Counted from the stretch's first letter, positions 25,879-35,150 are shown. The stretch is DNA of 64,000 nucleotides from UBA6168 sp964573725 (GCA_964573725.1 CAZNLJ010000009.1:1-64000); one strand, 5' to 3'. Notes: generated from the letters alone by a model not told the origin. Program-made: numbers and translations.

Positions 25879-27558
25879 CTATTCCGGGAGGGCTGTCGTC
25901 GGCGGGTGTTTACGTTGGACCAGGATGCGGTCGGTTTTGGCGAACAGCCAGCGATGATAAGGGAAGGAGGAGACGGGTTGGAATCCCGGTACATTACCGA
26001 AGGTGATCATCCAGTCGTCCCGGGTCACCCACCAGAAGGAGGTGCCTGGTTTTTCGGTTCTTTCCCGATGATAGTTATAGAATCCGTTGTATTCATAACC
26101 GGCGTCCATTTGCCGGATGGAGACACCATGTGCGGTGAGCCATTGGAAAGCCTCCCGGCGGGCGTGGTTCCAAGCCAGGTAATCGTGGGTGGCCAGGAGG
26201 CTGAAAACGACGAACGGGACCAGCGGCATCCAGGCCGGGCGAGGTTTGGAAGGCGAACCGTCCGGTAGGAGTACGGCGGTGAGCAGCAGGGAGCAGGCCA
26301 GGGGAAGCAGCAGGTACCGGTCGAAAAAGCTGGTGATGGAGAGTGCCGGGAGATAGAGCGCATTAAGCAGGAGCAGGGAGTACACGAAAGGGCGCAGGAG
26401 GGAAGGGCAGGCTTTCCAGCGGAGGAAGAGGAAGGTGCCGAGCATGGTGGCGCCGAGTTGGCCGGCCAGTTGCAGCGCCAGCATCAACGAGGCGGGGGCG
26501 AGGGGCGTATTTTGCAGCCCGAGCGTATAGACATCCGGAAGCAATTCCGGGCCGAGGCCGAAGTTGAATAGAATGTTTCCGCCGAAAGGGAACGTTTTTC
26601 CCTGGATGACCAGGGCGGCCAGCACGAGGCCGTTCCCCAATCCGGCGAGGACGAGGAAGCGGGGCGTCAGCCGGCCGCTCCTGCGGATGGCCGGCCAGGT
26701 CATCGGGAGGAGCGGGAGCGAGAACAAACCGATATAGATGGCGGATTTCAGTGCTTTCTTAGCCCACTCCGCCAGGACGGGCAGGGGGTTTTCCAGCACG
26801 GTCCGGAGGAAGAGGTCCCCTACCGGAACGAAATTGTCCGAAATGGCCAGGGCGGGTTTGAGCAACCTTTCCATGCCGAGGTAGGCGGTGACGGCGAGGC
26901 AGAGGAAGAGGAGGCTGAGGGACAGTCGCCGGCGGGCGGGCAGGTCCAGCAGCCAAACGGTCGTGGCGAAAGTGGGGAACAGCAGGAGACCGGGTTGTCG
27001 GATCCCGAAGCTGCACAGGGCGGATACCGCCGCCAGGGCCGCCCACCTGTACCTGGACGGAGTCAGGGTATAGCGGAACCATCCGTAGAGGCTGGCCAGG
27101 CAGCAAGTCAGGAACGGCACATCCGTCATGAAGGTGAAGGCCAGGGAAAAGAAAAGCGGATTGAAAGCCAGGGTTCCCGTGAACAGGCCGACGGCGGAGT
27201 GGGCAGGCGTCCGTTGGAGTAACCTGGACAGTAAGAGCAAGGCCAGGACCGCGAGCGACAGCGTGGACCATTGAAGCCAGCGGAAATCGAAGGAACCGGC
27301 CATTTCGCAAAAGAGGTAGCCCCATACGACCTGCAACAGGATGTTCGGCGCAAAAAAACCTTTGAAGGAAGGATGGCCGTCCTGCACCCAGGTCATGACC
27401 GGATACGCATATTGCCAGTCGTCGTTCAGGGGGAAATCTACGGAGGGAAGCAGGAAGGCGGCGGCCACAAGCGCGAAAGGCCATGGGCCGACGGTCCGGA
27501 CCACGGACGGAAGTCGGAGAAAGCGGACAGGTGTTCGGGAATCGGAAAGCGTAGCCAT
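25879..27558 (-). CDS. GT-C-fold membrane glycosyltransferase-like protein
   Basis: A 559-residue polytopic inner-membrane protein with about ten or more hydrophobic segments. After the first helix comes a periplasmic loop 'PLNDDWQYAYPV' (about 43-54), matching the acidic motif of PMT/ArnT-type glycosyltransferases that use polyprenyl-phosphate sugars. The rest fits the GT39/GT83 hydrophobic pattern, with a soluble tail of about 120 residues. The acceptor and sugar are unknown. A minus-strand terminator-like hairpin lies 112 bp upstream of its start. Confidence 0.75.
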   Translation of the reverse strand: MATLSDSRTPVRFLRLPSVVRTVGPWPFALVAAAFLLPSVDFPLNDDWQYAYPVMTWVQDGHPSFKGFFAPNILLQVVWGYLFCEMAGSFDFRWLQWSTLSLAVLALLLLSRLLQRTPAHSAVGLFTGTLAFNPLFFSLAFTFMTDVPFLTCCLASLYGWFRYTLTPSRYRWAALAAVSALCSFGIRQPGLLLFPTFATTVWLLDLPARRRLSLSLLFLCLAVTAYLGMERLLKPALAISDNFVPVGDLFLRTVLENPLPVLAEWAKKALKSAIYIGLFSLPLLPMTWPAIRRSGRLTPRFLVLAGLGNGLVLAALVIQGKTFPFGGNILFNFGLGPELLPDVYTLGLQNTPLAPASLMLALQLAGQLGATMLGTFLFLRWKACPSLLRPFVYSLLLLNALYLPALSITSFFDRYLLLPLACSLLLTAVLLPDGSPSKPRPAWMPLVPFVVFSLLATHDYLAWNHARREAFQWLTAHGVSIRQMDAGYEYNGFYNYHRERTEKPGTSFWWVTRDDWMITFGNVPGFQPVSSFPYHRWLFAKTDRILVQRKHPPTTALPE

Positions 27559-27669
27559 GTCGTTGGATACCGAGATCTTTTTCCGGAGGAGCGGGGCACC
27601 GGCAAGCGTAGGGAGCGGGACCTGGGCCGGAGAACCATCCTGGTACCGCTAAGCTAATGGGTTTGGGCT

Positions 27670-27709
27670 AAAAAAAGGAGCCCCCTTCCGGACAAACCGG
27701 AAGGAGGCC
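27670..27709 (-). terminator. Strong terminator on the minus strand, upstream of the GT-C gene
   Basis: Read on the minus strand, a 13-bp stem with two G-T wobbles (plus-strand arms 27679-27691 and 27697-27709, loop of 5) is followed after two bases by seven T residues. No protein gene ends just before it, so it closes either an unannotated RNA or a leader of the gene starting at 27558. An 11-codon frame at 27795-27760 on the same strand could be a leader peptide. Confidence 0.75.
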
Positions 27710-27795
27710 ATCCCAAAAACTGCTCTTTGATTAAGCCTCAAGGTATAAAAACCCCCACCTCAAGACTTACTTTTATCCTCAGTAAGAAGATTCAT

Positions 27796-28558
27796 GCCAG
27801 TATCCCGCAACGGCTATAAAAAAAGAGGTCGCAGGAGAAAAAGATGCGGACCGGGCCGCATCGTTCGTTTCAGCGGTGGCAGTCGACATCCGATGGAACG
27901 GATGGGACCATGCCGGCTGGTCAGTGTTTCAATTATTGGGTGGGAATGCTGCGAGGTAATTGTCGGTTGCGACGGGAAAGCGACCTGCGGTGCATCCGGG
28001 GTATCTTTCACGATTTTCCGGACTCGGTCATTACCGCTTCATCGGCAATCCTTTAGCGCCGTCATAGTGTAGTGTCCTTGCAGTCGATGGTTCGCCGACG
28101 ACGGAAAGTTCCACAAGAAAAGGAATCGGCGATTTGAATACAGCTTCAAAAAAGCTATAATTTTTTTCTTGATAGCACAAAAATAGATATTGGCTTTTTT
28201 TTGATGATACCGTATGGGGTGTAATTTTCCAAAATAAAAAAATAGTATAAAAAAATAATTATAGGTGAGCCGGGTGGAACGGCCCGGGTGGATTACCGAA
28301 ACTCCTGGATGGGGATCCGGTAGCGGTACGGTTGTATTCGAATTGCCTGGGGGTGCGCCGGAAGGCTACCGGCGGGGCCTGGTGGCAGGAAGGGCGGCGG
28401 ACATGCGCATACAGGGACACCGCCAACCCGGGCGTCCTAACCGATTCGTGGGAACCGGAAGGAGCTACGGCTGGGTTGGCGGTTATCCTTTAGTGGATGG
28501 TAGGTAATTATTTCAAGTACGGACGGGACCGGGTGCCGGTGCTGTTACCGGCCGTCGG
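27796..28558. other. Poorly coding stretch with an AT-rich core
   Basis: No supported gene is visible. Frames up to 80 codons exist on both strands but show no recognisable content. The part 28130-28265 is strikingly AT-rich with long A and T runs, including a short dyad GCTAT/ATAGC, in contrast to the GC-rich neighbours. It may be a regulatory region or a remnant of transferred DNA. Confidence 0.45.
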
Positions 28559-28687
28559 TCAGTTCAACAGGGACAACGCCTGTTCGTGCACGCTTCCGTT
28601 GAAAAATGAAGCGACGAGACAAAGGATGAAAAGTACGAATGCGAAGAGCTCATCCTTGTTGTAACGAAAGTGGGATCTTGTTTTCAT
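28559..28687 (-). CDS. Small single-pass membrane protein, 42 residues
   Basis: An ATG at 28687 opens a 42-codon frame ending in TGA at 28561-28559. The product has a basic N-terminus (MKTRSHFRYNKDE), one hydrophobic helix of about 15-17 residues (about 13-29, 'LFAFVLFILCLVASFF') and a short polar tail. The charge-then-helix layout fits a real membrane peptide with the N-terminus in the cytoplasm. No ribosome-binding site is obvious, as is common in Bacteroidota. No homologue was recognised. Confidence 0.45.
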   Translation of the reverse strand: MKTRSHFRYNKDELFAFVLFILCLVASFFNGSVHEQALSLLN

Positions 28688-28956
28688 ATGGTATCAGATA
28701 ATAGGTCATCCGAGCGGGGGATCGACAAGCGTAGTTGGTCACTTGAAACTGGTGGATACGGGCGGCAATTGAATGGGTGGGCCCGGAAAGGAGAGAATGG
28801 GTTCGTTTTACAAAAGTATGACATTTACGGACAGAATGTCAATAAAAACATCGAAACTATTCGAAAGTGACATTGATTTTTGTCAAGCAACGGAAAGCAT
28901 GAAAGTCATCGGGAAAGTGCAGGGGGCCGGGTCCGAAGGAGGGGCTGCAAATGGGC
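28688..28956. promoter_or_regulatory. Region with two TGACA/TGTCA dyads
   Basis: Upstream of the small membrane-protein gene are two inverted repeats. One has arms TGACATT 28819-28825 and AATGTCA 28835-28841. The other has TGACA 28868-28872 and TGTCA 28881-28885. A shared half-site in two dyads within 70 bp suggests a binding region for a dimeric regulator. Spacings differ, and no protein gene is otherwise visible here. Confidence 0.4.
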
Positions 28957-29412
28957 TTACCATTTGTTGAGGCGGATGCGGATGGCGCGGTTGGGCGGCG
29001 GATGCGTGAAGCTGCATTGTTCGAAAGTAGGGATACGCCATTTGGAGGGAGGATTGCCGGAGAATGCATAGGGTTCCGTCGGGATACCGAGCAGGTTCTT
29101 GTCGAGCGAGGCATCCTCGTTTTCGTCCTGGAAGACCGCCAGGGCATAGGTGCCGGCGGGCAGGTCGGGGAGGACGGCGGTCATGTCCGGAAAATGCGTA
29201 ACGGGGATGCTGTATCGGACGGCGCTGTCCTGCTGCATGAAACCATGGGGAGAGCGGTACAGGGCGAAGCGCAGGATTCCCTTGGCCGGAGAGAGGCCGG
29301 ATAGCTGCACGGTGAGGTCGGCGGCGGGGGGCTGTCCGTCCGGGCATTCCGGCGGCTGGAAGCCGAAAGCAGGGAGGAGGATCGAAAGGAGAACAAGGGG
29401 GAAAAAAGCCAT
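28957..29412 (-). CDS. DUF2141-family secreted protein
   Basis: A 151-residue exported protein. A signal peptide (about 1-18) is followed by one beta-rich domain containing 'LTVQLSGLSPAKGILRFALYRS', 'LPDLPAGTYALAVFQDENEDASLDKN' and 'GIPTEPYAFSGNPPSKWRIPTFEQCSF', the classic DUF2141 pattern. The acidic DENEDASLDKN loop may bind calcium. The ATG at 29412 was chosen for the signal peptide. Function is unknown. It lies 28 bp after the lolA-like gene on the same strand. Confidence 0.88.
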   Translation of the reverse strand: MAFFPLVLLSILLPAFGFQPPECPDGQPPAADLTVQLSGLSPAKGILRFALYRSPHGFMQQDSAVRYSIPVTHFPDMTAVLPDLPAGTYALAVFQDENEDASLDKNLLGIPTEPYAFSGNPPSKWRIPTFEQCSFTHPPPNRAIRIRLNKW

Positions 29413-29440
29413 AAGGAGGAGGAGAGGGCGTGTGATGAAA

Positions 29441-30121
29441 TCAATCCAGTCGGAGGTCTTCCATGTGGCAGTCGGGGCAATCCTTAGCCGAGATGGAAAA
29501 GGTAGCGGGTGTGGCATCCTGTTTCGGACCGATGCGGTGGATGATGACGGAAAAGCGGGCCCCGTCCTTTCCGAAAGACTTGATACGCAGGATGTCCAGT
29601 GTTTTGGTGTTGAAAGTGAGCCGGACCTTCGAATAGTCGGTATCCCGGGAAACGGGTTTGAATTCGATTTGCTGGACGGGCAAGCCTTTTTCCTGGAAAG
29701 CCGGAGAGAGGGAGTAGACATAGTCTTTCCATTCGTAGGCCTTCAGCAGGTCGCCAGGAGAGGAGATGCCGCCGCCGGTGCTGGGTTCGACATCATTGAT
29801 TTGAATTTCCTTTTTTAGCAACAGGTGGAGCCAGACGGCTTTACCGTCGGAAGCGATTACCCGGTCGGGTAAGGAAAGCCGGTATTTGTCACCTTGTTGG
29901 AGCAGCGTCCCTGGCTGCCTGTCCACGGGTTCGTCCGGGATTTCCACTTCCAGGGTGAAGCGGGCCTCGAGGGTTTTCATGGCCTCGTAGCGGGACCTCA
30001 TTTTTTCCAATACCGCTTTGGCGGCCGGGTCGGATTCGGCGGCCTGCGTAAATTGCTGGCCCGACACGACGGCCGAGCTCAGGACCAGGAGACAAAGGGT
30101 GGCGATGCGGGGACATTTCAT
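29441..30121 (-). CDS. lolA: LolA-like outer-membrane lipoprotein carrier
   Basis: A 226-residue periplasmic protein with a signal peptide (about 1-21) and the LolA half-barrel fold: 'LEKMRSRYEAMKTLEARFTLEVE', 'GTLLQQGDKYRLSLPDRVIASDGKAVWLHL' and 'VRLTFNTKTLDILRIKSFGKDGAR'. LolA ferries lipoproteins from the inner to the outer membrane. The C-terminal tail has a CPDC pair, which is unusual for LolA. The ATG at 30121 was chosen for the signal peptide. It is likely co-transcribed with the DUF2141 gene downstream. Confidence 0.85.
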   Translation of the reverse strand: MKCPRIATLCLLVLSSAVVSGQQFTQAAESDPAAKAVLEKMRSRYEAMKTLEARFTLEVEIPDEPVDRQPGTLLQQGDKYRLSLPDRVIASDGKAVWLHLLLKKEIQINDVEPSTGGGISSPGDLLKAYEWKDYVYSLSPAFQEKGLPVQQIEFKPVSRDTDYSKVRLTFNTKTLDILRIKSFGKDGARFSVIIHRIGPKQDATPATFSISAKDCPDCHMEDLRLD

Positions 30122-30590
30122 GAACAAAATTTTGGTGTCAAACGGTTTATGGGAATGCAGGCCGGAAACCTCCCGATTGGTGGGAGGGGTGATGGGCCGA
30201 ACCGCGTGGCGGACAAACAGGATGTCCATTGTCGACGCGGTCGACCGGTTATCCGTCCGGAACGCGGGCGATCCACCGAAGCGGTAACGTCGGGCCGGGC
30301 CGGTATATTTCATCCGATGCAAAAGTAGGAAGATATCCCCGGCGGGCAACAGGTTTCCCCGGTCCCGAAGCCGGCTGCCGGGACTGCCGTCGGGAAAGTC
30401 CGGGTGCGGATGGTCACGGGAGCGGGCAGAAAGGCCGGGGCAGCAGACCGAAGGATGGGCATATGCTGCTTATTTTTGCGGCATTTCTAACCACATTCGG
30501 TTGTTTTTGTCCAATTTAGCTGCCGGACATCGAATCAAGGGCGAGCGGTGGGGCGCGTTCCACCGTTTCCGCAAGAAATCAACGACCGAG

Positions 30591-31286
30591 ATGAGAACAA
30601 GACTGATGTGGGCGATGAGCATCCTGGCCATGGCATCCTGCGGCGGCGGACCCGTCGCGGAGCAAGGGACCGAAACGGGTATGGCGGCGGCGGAACCGGA
30701 ACCGGCGGTTGAGCCGGCCAGGGTGGCCCCGGATTACGACACCACGGCCTGGGCGGAACTGAATCGGCTGGCCCCCGGCGTGATACTGGACCTCCGCTAT
30801 GCGTCGACCGATAATTTCGTATCGACACAGCTGTATGCATGTGGGCGGTGCTTTTTGCGGCCGGAAGTCGCCGAGGCGCTGGCCACGGCGCAAGCGGCTT
30901 TGGAGGAGCGGGGATTGCGGCTCAAGTTGTTCGATTGTTACCGGCCCAGGCCCATCCAATGGAAGTTGTGGGAAAAGGTGCCCGATCCCCGATATGTGGC
31001 GGATCCGCGGGAGGGGTCGATGCACAATCGAGGCTCGGCGGTCGACCTGACGTTGGCGGATAGCCTGGGAAACGAGTTGGACATGGGGACCGGGTTCGAT
31101 TACTTCGGAGCGGAGGCGTACCACGACTACCAGGGCCATTCGGCGGAAGTCCTCCGGAACAGGGCGTTGTTGGTGCAGGTCATGCAATCCTGCGGACTGG
31201 AGCCGATTACCACGGAGTGGTGGCACTACTCCTATCAGCGGCGGACCTATCCGTTGGACGACTGGATATGGCCCTGTGTCGACTGA
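30591..31286 (+). CDS. D-alanyl-D-alanine dipeptidase, lipoprotein (VanX/DdpX-like)
   Basis: A 231-residue zinc dipeptidase with a signal and lipobox (MASC, Cys17). The VanX-type zinc site is complete: His145 and Asp152 in 'SMHNRGSAVDL', catalytic Glu209 and ligand His212 in 'EWWHY'; the conserved Arg118 in 'CYRPR' is also present. Export as a lipoprotein points to recycling of peptidoglycan D-Ala-D-Ala in the periplasm rather than cytoplasmic VanX-type vancomycin resistance. No van genes lie nearby. Confidence 0.9.
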   Translation: MRTRLMWAMSILAMASCGGGPVAEQGTETGMAAAEPEPAVEPARVAPDYDTTAWAELNRLAPGVILDLRYASTDNFVSTQLYACGRCFLRPEVAEALATAQAALEERGLRLKLFDCYRPRPIQWKLWEKVPDPRYVADPREGSMHNRGSAVDLTLADSLGNELDMGTGFDYFGAEAYHDYQGHSAEVLRNRALLVQVMQSCGLEPITTEWWHYSYQRRTYPLDDWIWPCVD

Positions 31287-31479
31287 CGCCATGGAAAAAG
31301 GAAATCCGTTGCGGTCCGACGTGGTGCGGGCGGACCGGGGGCCCTGTGCGGATAACCGGGGCTGGCAGCGCGATATAAGCAACCGACAGGCGGGCCGGTA
31401 GGTCGGCCATGGTCGGTGTAACGGAAACGGCAGCCCCATTCTTGTCAGCGGAAGAAGGGCAATAAAAAATCAAGTCAGG

Positions 31480-32610
31480 TTGGAATTCGAACTACAACAT
31501 ACGGATACGGGGACAGCGGCGCGGGCGGGAGTCATCCGGACGGACCATGGGGCCATTGCGACGCCGGTATTCATGCCGGTCGGGACGGCCGGTTCGGTGC
31601 GGGCCGTCCATCAGCGGGAGCTGGAGGAAGAGGTCCGGGCGCGCATCATATTGGGCAACACCTATCACCTGTATTTGCGGCCCGGGCTGGACGTCATCCG
31701 GGGTGCCGGCGGATTGCACCGGTTCATCGGATGGGATAAGCCGATGTTGACGGACAGCGGCGGTTACCAGGTCTATTCCCTCAGCACCCGTCGCAAGATC
31801 AAAGAGGAGGGCGTCACCTTTCAGTCGCACATAGACGGGTCGCGGCATTTCATTTCGCCGGAATCGGCGGTCGACATACAGCGGGAGATCGGAGCGGACA
31901 TCATCATGGCCCTGGACGAGTGCACCCCATATCCCTGCGACTACACCTATGCGAGGAAATCGATGGAACTGACGCATCGTTGGCTGGGGCGGTGTTGCGA
32001 GCGGTTCGACCGGACAGCGCCGGTGTACGATTACGGGCAGACCCTGTTTCCGATCGTGCAAGGCAGCACCTATCCGGATTTGCGCAAGCAGGCTGCGGAA
32101 ACGGTGGTGGCATTGGACCGGCCGGGCAATGCCATCGGCGGGTTGTCCGTCGGGGAGCCGGAGGAGGAGTTATATGCCATGACGGCCTTGGTATGCGGCA
32201 TCTTGCCGCGGGAAAAGCCCCGGTACCTGATGGGCGTGGGGACGCCGGCGAACCTGTTGGAGTGCATCGCGCTGGGTGTAGACATGTTCGACTGTGTGCT
32301 TCCCACACGGAATGCCAGGCACGGGCTGTTGTATACGGCGGACGGCGTCATCCACATCCGGAATGCGAAATGGCGGTGCGATTACAGCCCGATCGACGAG
32401 ACGAGTCCCTGCACGACCAGTCGCATGCATTCGAAGGCCTATCTGCGGCACCTGTTCCACACGGGCGAGTACCTGGGCGCGCAAATCGCTTCGCTGCACA
32501 ACCTTTCCTTTTTCATGTGGTTGGTCGATGCCGCCCGGGCGCACATCCTGGCGGGCGATTTTCCGACATGGAAAGCCGATATGGTCGCGCGGTTACGGCA
32601 GCGGCTTTGA
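31480..32610 (+). CDS. tgt: Queuine/preQ1 tRNA-ribosyltransferase, TTG start
   Basis: A 376-residue enzyme exchanging guanine 34 for preQ1 in tRNAs with GUN anticodons. The TTG at 31480 starts the protein exactly like homologues. Motifs are 'ILGNTYHLYLRPG', Asp92 in 'MLTDSGGYQVYSL', 'GGLSVGEPEEELY' and the nucleophile region 'VDMFDCVLPTRNARHG'. In the zinc-site region, where many Tgt proteins have C-x-C-x2-C, this one reads 'SPCTTS', with one Cys only. It is followed 48 bp later by the lptG-like gene. Confidence 0.94.
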   Translation: MEFELQHTDTGTAARAGVIRTDHGAIATPVFMPVGTAGSVRAVHQRELEEEVRARIILGNTYHLYLRPGLDVIRGAGGLHRFIGWDKPMLTDSGGYQVYSLSTRRKIKEEGVTFQSHIDGSRHFISPESAVDIQREIGADIIMALDECTPYPCDYTYARKSMELTHRWLGRCCERFDRTAPVYDYGQTLFPIVQGSTYPDLRKQAAETVVALDRPGNAIGGLSVGEPEEELYAMTALVCGILPREKPRYLMGVGTPANLLECIALGVDMFDCVLPTRNARHGLLYTADGVIHIRNAKWRCDYSPIDETSPCTTSRMHSKAYLRHLFHTGEYLGAQIASLHNLSFFMWLVDAARAHILAGDFPTWKADMVARLRQRL

Positions 32611-32658
32611 CCGGATAGGGAAACGGGGAAAAGGAGGAAAAAACAACGGGCGGGGTAT

Positions 32659-33756
32659 ATGCGAATCAGCATCAGTATACTGGACCGATACATCATGCGG
32701 AAGTTCCTGGGGACCTTCCTGTTTGTGATGTTGTTGTTTTCGATGATAGCGGTCATCATCGATTTCAGCCAGAACGTGGAGGAATTCATAGACGAGCAAT
32801 TGTCGCCGCGGCAGGTGGTCACCGAGTACTACCTGAATTTCGTGATATTCATCAACGGGTTGCTATGGCCGCTGTTCGTCCTGATTACGGTCATTTTCTT
32901 CACTTCCAGATTGGCCTACAACGCGGAGGTCATCGCCATCCTGAATGCGGGGGTGAGTTACGGGCGGTTTCTGCGGCCGTATTTCCTGGCGGCGGGGATG
33001 GTGGCCTCGACGCATCTGGTGATGAACCATTACCTGATTCCGATGAGCAACAAGCCCCGGTTGGATTTCTTCCACAGCTATATCATGAAGGAAAGTGAGA
33101 AGGGCAATACCCGGGACGTGCACATGTTCACCGCCCCGGGGGAGAAGGTGTATATGCGCGACTACTTCAAGCGGGATTCGTTCGGGCGCAACTTTCGGCT
33201 GGAGCACTTCGAAGGCAGCCGGTTGCGGTCGTTCCTGGAGGCGGAGGAAATCCGTTGGCAGGGCCGTCCCAACAAATGGCAGCTGCACAACTACGAGGTA
33301 CATACATTCGACGGAAGGGCGGAGACGATCCGGGTGGGCAGGAATGCCAAGCTGGATACCATATTGAATCTGGTACCGGAAGATTTCGTCCGATATGATG
33401 CAACCAAGGAGATGATTCCTTCACATCGTTTGCATCGGTTCATCGAGGAGGAGCAGATGCGGGGAGTCGGCAACACCAAAGTGTACGAGATAGAGCTGCA
33501 CCGCCGCAGTGCGGACCCATTCATGATATTGGTTGTGACGCTGATCGGGGTGGCGGTGGCTTCCCGGAAAGTACGGGGAGGTCTGGGTCTCCATTTGGCC
33601 ATCGGGGTGGTAACGGGAGCCGTCTTCATTTTCCTGTCCAAATTTTCCATGACCTTTGCGAACGGGGAAACGCTTTCCGCCTTTTGGGGGGTATGGCTAC
33701 CCAACCTCGTCTTTTCTGCCCTGGCGGCATGGTTGACCGTAAAGGCCCAGAAATGA
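32659..33756 (+). CDS. LptF/LptG-family permease
   Basis: A 365-residue YjgP/YjgQ-family inner-membrane protein. It has N-terminal helices (about 12-34 and 59-80), 'RLAYNAEVIAILNAGVSYGRFLRPYF', a periplasmic beta-jellyroll domain (about 140-260) and three C-terminal helices. LptF and LptG drive lipopolysaccharide out of the inner membrane with the LptB ATPase. Bacteroidota often encode these genes singly and apart, as here. LptG versus LptF cannot be decided by eye. Confidence 0.88.
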   Translation: MRISISILDRYIMRKFLGTFLFVMLLFSMIAVIIDFSQNVEEFIDEQLSPRQVVTEYYLNFVIFINGLLWPLFVLITVIFFTSRLAYNAEVIAILNAGVSYGRFLRPYFLAAGMVASTHLVMNHYLIPMSNKPRLDFFHSYIMKESEKGNTRDVHMFTAPGEKVYMRDYFKRDSFGRNFRLEHFEGSRLRSFLEAEEIRWQGRPNKWQLHNYEVHTFDGRAETIRVGRNAKLDTILNLVPEDFVRYDATKEMIPSHRLHRFIEEEQMRGVGNTKVYEIELHRRSADPFMILVVTLIGVAVASRKVRGGLGLHLAIGVVTGAVFIFLSKFSMTFANGETLSAFWGVWLPNLVFSALAAWLTVKAQK

Positions 33757-34367
33757 CCTGCGGGGAAATCCGTCGGGCTTGCCGGCCACCCGATTGCGGG
33801 ATTGCCGTGAAATTTCGGAAGCGGGCAAATTACGGCACGTTATTTTCTATAAGCAGAAGAACCGATGGAAACGGAGACCGGTTGAAACTTTGGTAAATGT
33901 TTATTAGTTTTGCCTCTCCTATACGATAAGACACATCCATCCGGATAAACCAAGCCTACTATCCATTTGTCCGGGGTCGTGCCCGGTAATCACCGGGTTA
34001 CTATCGGCTTCATTGCCACCTGCTCTTAATCGACTGCTCCCCCGCCTCTGCTTTGAGAAGCTTATTTCAATGCTGGTATAGCTATTGGTGGCCAATAGGC
34101 CAACGATTGCTTGAATAAACCTAAATTCGTTGTAATGATATAAGAAATCAGGCAACAGGTAGCGAAGTTTCAACGGCTACCGGTTGCCTAATCAACCGTA
34201 CAGGTGCCTCATCCGTATCTCCATCCGCGAATATCCCATCCGGAAGATGTCGTCAAGCATCATTCGGTGGGCTTGCCATGTGTGAAAGGTAAGTTTTCGA
34301 CTTATCAAAAGCGAAGCTATGCCCCGACCGGAGTAGTGGTCACCTGTCTGACCAACTGCGCAGCACC
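33757..34367. promoter_or_regulatory. 611-bp leader region of the polysaccharide locus, with two hairpins
   Basis: This gap is less GC-rich than its flanks and has no supported gene. It holds a perfect 6-bp hairpin (33982-33987 with 33992-33997, loop of 4) and a longer one (34151-34163 with 34176-34188: 12 of 13 positions pair, loop of 12). Neither ends in a T-run. Position and length suggest a long 5' leader or regulatory region for the rightward polysaccharide genes. An 84-codon leftward frame (34173-33919) has no recognisable content. Confidence 0.5.
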
Positions 34368-35132
34368 GTGATAAGAGGATTTAACCTGCCGTTCTTTTCC
34401 GGCACCGGAAAAAGGGAGGCACCGCGGACGGACCTGTCCTTTTTGGGAGTGGACATGCACTCCCACCTGGTTCCCGGAGTGGATGACGGTTCGGCGAGTG
34501 AGGCGGATAGCCTGATGCTCTTGCGCGGTTTGGTATCCTTAGGGTATCGGAAGGTCATCACGACCCCTCATATCCGTCCGGATTATTTTCCCAACAAGAC
34601 GGAGGACCTGAAGGAGGCGTTCGGCCGGTTGCAGTCGGCCGTTCGCCGGGAGGGAATCGATATCGAGTTGGCCCTGGGTGCGGAATACTACCTGGACTCC
34701 GAATTCTTAAGGCAGGATCTGACGGAGGGTGCCTTGTTGACGGTACACGGTAACCACCTGCTGGTGGAGATATCCACGATTTCGCCGCCTCCCAATATGC
34801 TGGATATATTGTTCCAGTTGCGCATAAAAGGCTACCAGCCCATACTGGCGCATCCGGAGCGATACTTCGGATTGCAATCGCCGAAGGCATTTGAACGACT
34901 GAAGGAGTTCGGTTGCCTGTTCCAGTTGAACCTGTTATCGATGACAGGTTATTACGGCAAGGATGTGAAATCGTTGGCCCAACGGCTCTGGAAGCAAGGC
35001 ATGATCGACATGATAGGTACGGACCTTCACAACGGCCGGCAGTTGGGGTTGATGCTGTCGTTGGCGGAAACCCACCCGAAGCTGCTTCAGCGTCTACGGG
35101 AGCGGCCGCTTCGGAACGGCATCCTGACATAA
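34368..35132 (+). CDS. CpsB/YwqE-type protein-tyrosine phosphatase
   Basis: A 254-residue PHP-fold metal-dependent phosphatase. Motifs are 'DMHSHLVPGVDDGS' (His31, His33), 'ITTPHIRPDYF', 'GAEYYLD', 'LAHPERY' and 'GTDLHN', the metal ligands of CpsB/CapC enzymes. It probably removes phosphate from the tyrosine-rich tail of the Wzc kinase encoded at 37277, setting polymer length and export. The start is GTG at 34368; no closer ATG is usable. It is the first gene of the polysaccharide locus. Confidence 0.9.
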   Translation: MIRGFNLPFFSGTGKREAPRTDLSFLGVDMHSHLVPGVDDGSASEADSLMLLRGLVSLGYRKVITTPHIRPDYFPNKTEDLKEAFGRLQSAVRREGIDIELALGAEYYLDSEFLRQDLTEGALLTVHGNHLLVEISTISPPPNMLDILFQLRIKGYQPILAHPERYFGLQSPKAFERLKEFGCLFQLNLLSMTGYYGKDVKSLAQRLWKQGMIDMIGTDLHNGRQLGLMLSLAETHPKLLQRLRERPLRNGILT

Positions 35133-35150
35133 GGCGGAAAAAGAATCGAA

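Noticed and set aside
28265..28507. Small rightward gene of 80 codons
   Set aside because: Gly/Arg-rich composition typical of noise in GC-rich DNA; no start context or family resemblance.
30591..31286. Vancomycin-resistance VanX
   Set aside because: The protein is a predicted exported lipoprotein with no vanH, vanA or regulator genes nearby, so a peptidoglycan recycling role fits better.
33919..34173. Small leftward gene of 84 codons
   Set aside because: No domain, signal peptide or coding pattern; the region is better explained as a structured leader of the polysaccharide locus.
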